Source of the DNA: Martinezella tropici
GTDB taxonomy: Bacteria; Pseudomonadota; Alphaproteobacteria; Rhizobiales; Rhizobiaceae
Direction: 5' to 3'
NCBI GenBank assembly: GCA_000799755.1
Contig: JUHI01000016.1
Coordinates: 62,001 to 126,000, forward strand
DNA length: 64,000 nt
Positions 63,214 through 64,000 of the stretch are shown here, piece after piece. The first letter of the stretch is position 1; the number at the start of each line of letters is the position of its first letter. Both the position numbers and the translations under genes were made by a program. Under the pieces are notes generated by a model. It did not search any database and had not been told where the DNA came from. It worked only from the letters and a program-made list of their open reading frames with translations.

Positions 63214-64000
63214 ATGTCCAATCAGCCCCCCGGAACCGTTCTGCCCGGGCTGAGGTTCAAGCAGCGTTTTCCGCTGCTGTCCCTTATTATCGAGCGTTGC
63301 GTGCTCAGCATCATCCTGCTCTTTGCGGTTTCTATCCTAATCTTCGGCGGGCTCGAAGCCCTGCCCGGCGATTTCGCCACCACTTATCTCGGCCAGTCGG
63401 CGACGCCACAGGCGGTCGCCAATATCCGCGAGGAGCTCGGCCTCAATCGGCCCGTTGTCACCCGCTATGTCGAATGGCTCGGCAATGCGGTTCAGGGCGA
63501 TTTCGGCACCTCCTGGGCCAGCAAGAATTCCGTCAGCGAGCAGATCGGCAAGCGGCTCGGCAATTCGCTGTTTCTGGCAGGCTTTGCCGCTTTGATCTCA
63601 GTGCCGCTCGCGGTCTGCCTGGGCATGCTGGCCGTCCACTACAGGAACCGTATGCCGGACAAGATCATCAACGTCATTTCGCTGGCGGCAATCTCGCTGC
63701 CGGAGTTCTTCATCGGCTATCTCCTCATCATGTTCTTCTCGGTGAAATTCGGCATTGCGACCTTCCCGGCGACGGTCTTCGACGGCATGGGCTTCGTCGA
63801 CCGGCTGAACGCGATCGCGCTGCCCACAGCAACCCTGGTTCTGGTCGTGCTTGCGCACATGATGCGCATGACACGGGCCGCCATTCTTTCCGTCATGTCG
63901 TCGGCCTATATGGAAACCGCGGAGCTGAAAGGCCTTTCCGCCTTCCGCGCCATCGTCAAGCACGCCGCGCCCAATGCGCTGGCGCCGATCATCAACGTCA
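63214..64000 (+). CDS. Peptide-type ABC transporter permease (DppB type), 3' end cut by window
   Basis: Membrane subunit of the importer whose receptor is encoded just upstream. 262 residues are visible from ATG 63214. The first membrane helix is 'IERCVLSIILLFAVSILIFG', followed by the family signature 'LPGDFATTYLG' and 'IREELGLNRPVVTRYVEWLG', 'GDFGTSWASKNSVSEQI', and further helices up to the EAA loop 'METAELKGLSAFRAIVKHAA' near 239-258. The gene runs beyond 64000; the second permease and ATPases are expected there. Confidence 0.93.
   Translation, partial: MSNQPPGTVLPGLRFKQRFPLLSLIIERCVLSIILLFAVSILIFGGLEALPGDFATTYLGQSATPQAVANIREELGLNRPVVTRYVEWLGNAVQGDFGTSWASKNSVSEQIGKRLGNSLFLAGFAALISVPLAVCLGMLAVHYRNRMPDKIINVISLAAISLPEFFIGYLLIMFFSVKFGIATFPATVFDGMGFVDRLNAIALPTATLVLVVLAHMMRMTRAAILSVMSSAYMETAELKGLSAFRAIVKHAAPNALAPIINV

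Noticed and set aside
1..64000. Search for tRNA, rRNA, insertion sequences, integrase/att sites and phage genes
   Set aside because: None seen on either strand, so no evidence for a genomic island in this window beyond local AT-rich gaps.

Overview
The window is chromosome- or megaplasmid-like DNA from an alphaproteobacterium, most likely a Rhizobium (Rhizobiaceae). Supporting signs are high-GC coding sequence with GTG and TTG starts, a divergent dctA / dctBD locus with a sigma-54 promoter, DUF982 and DUF1127 proteins, a thiMED operon behind a TPP riboswitch, and Rhizobium-type carnitine and apionate enzymes. I saw no tRNA, rRNA, insertion sequence, phage gene or CRISPR array.

Positions 1-19650 are an ABC-transporter-dependent (group 2, Kps type) capsular polysaccharide locus. 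It holds a Wza-like outer-membrane export lipoprotein (cut by the left edge), an AraC regulator, KpsT ATPase, KpsM permease, two KpsE-type inner-membrane proteins, a two-module KpsC (beta-Kdo linker transferase), single- and double-domain glycosyltransferases, an FkbM methyltransferase, a TPR protein and two poorly known proteins. kpsT sits with one kpsE copy, and kpsM lies 8 kb away beside the other. A DUF4214-like segment recurs in three of the accessory proteins. A Hint (hedgehog/intein) protein and an Omp25-like porin close the block.

Positions 19651-36900 are mixed housekeeping and regulatory genes: a DUF982 protein, a small XRE protein, a Nudix protein, the C4-dicarboxylate system dctA / dctBD, an unassigned PLP enzyme, a YghU-type glutathione transferase, a DUF1127 gene followed by four tandem small-RNA hairpins with CCTCCTCCC loops (cuckoo / CcsR type), TPP riboswitch-thiM-thiE-thiD-SDR, uppP, a small membrane protein and a GntR/FCD repressor.

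Positions 37000-51274 look like one catabolic regulon for the branched sugar D-apiose. An ABC importer and a cytosolic GH140-like glycosidase would deliver D-apiose. ApsD, ApnL, ApnO and OiaK would convert it to 3-oxo-isoapionate 4-phosphate, and a RuBisCO-like protein would cleave that. A DhaKL kinase is embedded. Three promoters in the block share an 18-bp motif that is a good candidate operator for the divergent GntR protein.

Positions 51900-64000 hold a DMT exporter with a divergent LysR gene, then a CdhR-type activator divergent from a gamma-butyrobetaine / L-carnitine operon: BKACE, carnitine dehydrogenase-thioesterase fusion, acyl-CoA dehydrogenase, ADP-forming acyl-CoA synthetase, CaiD hydratase, and a peptide-type ABC importer running off the right edge. 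Together these could convert gamma-butyrobetaine through L-carnitine to glycine betaine. All functional calls rest on reading translated sequence by eye; no database search was run.
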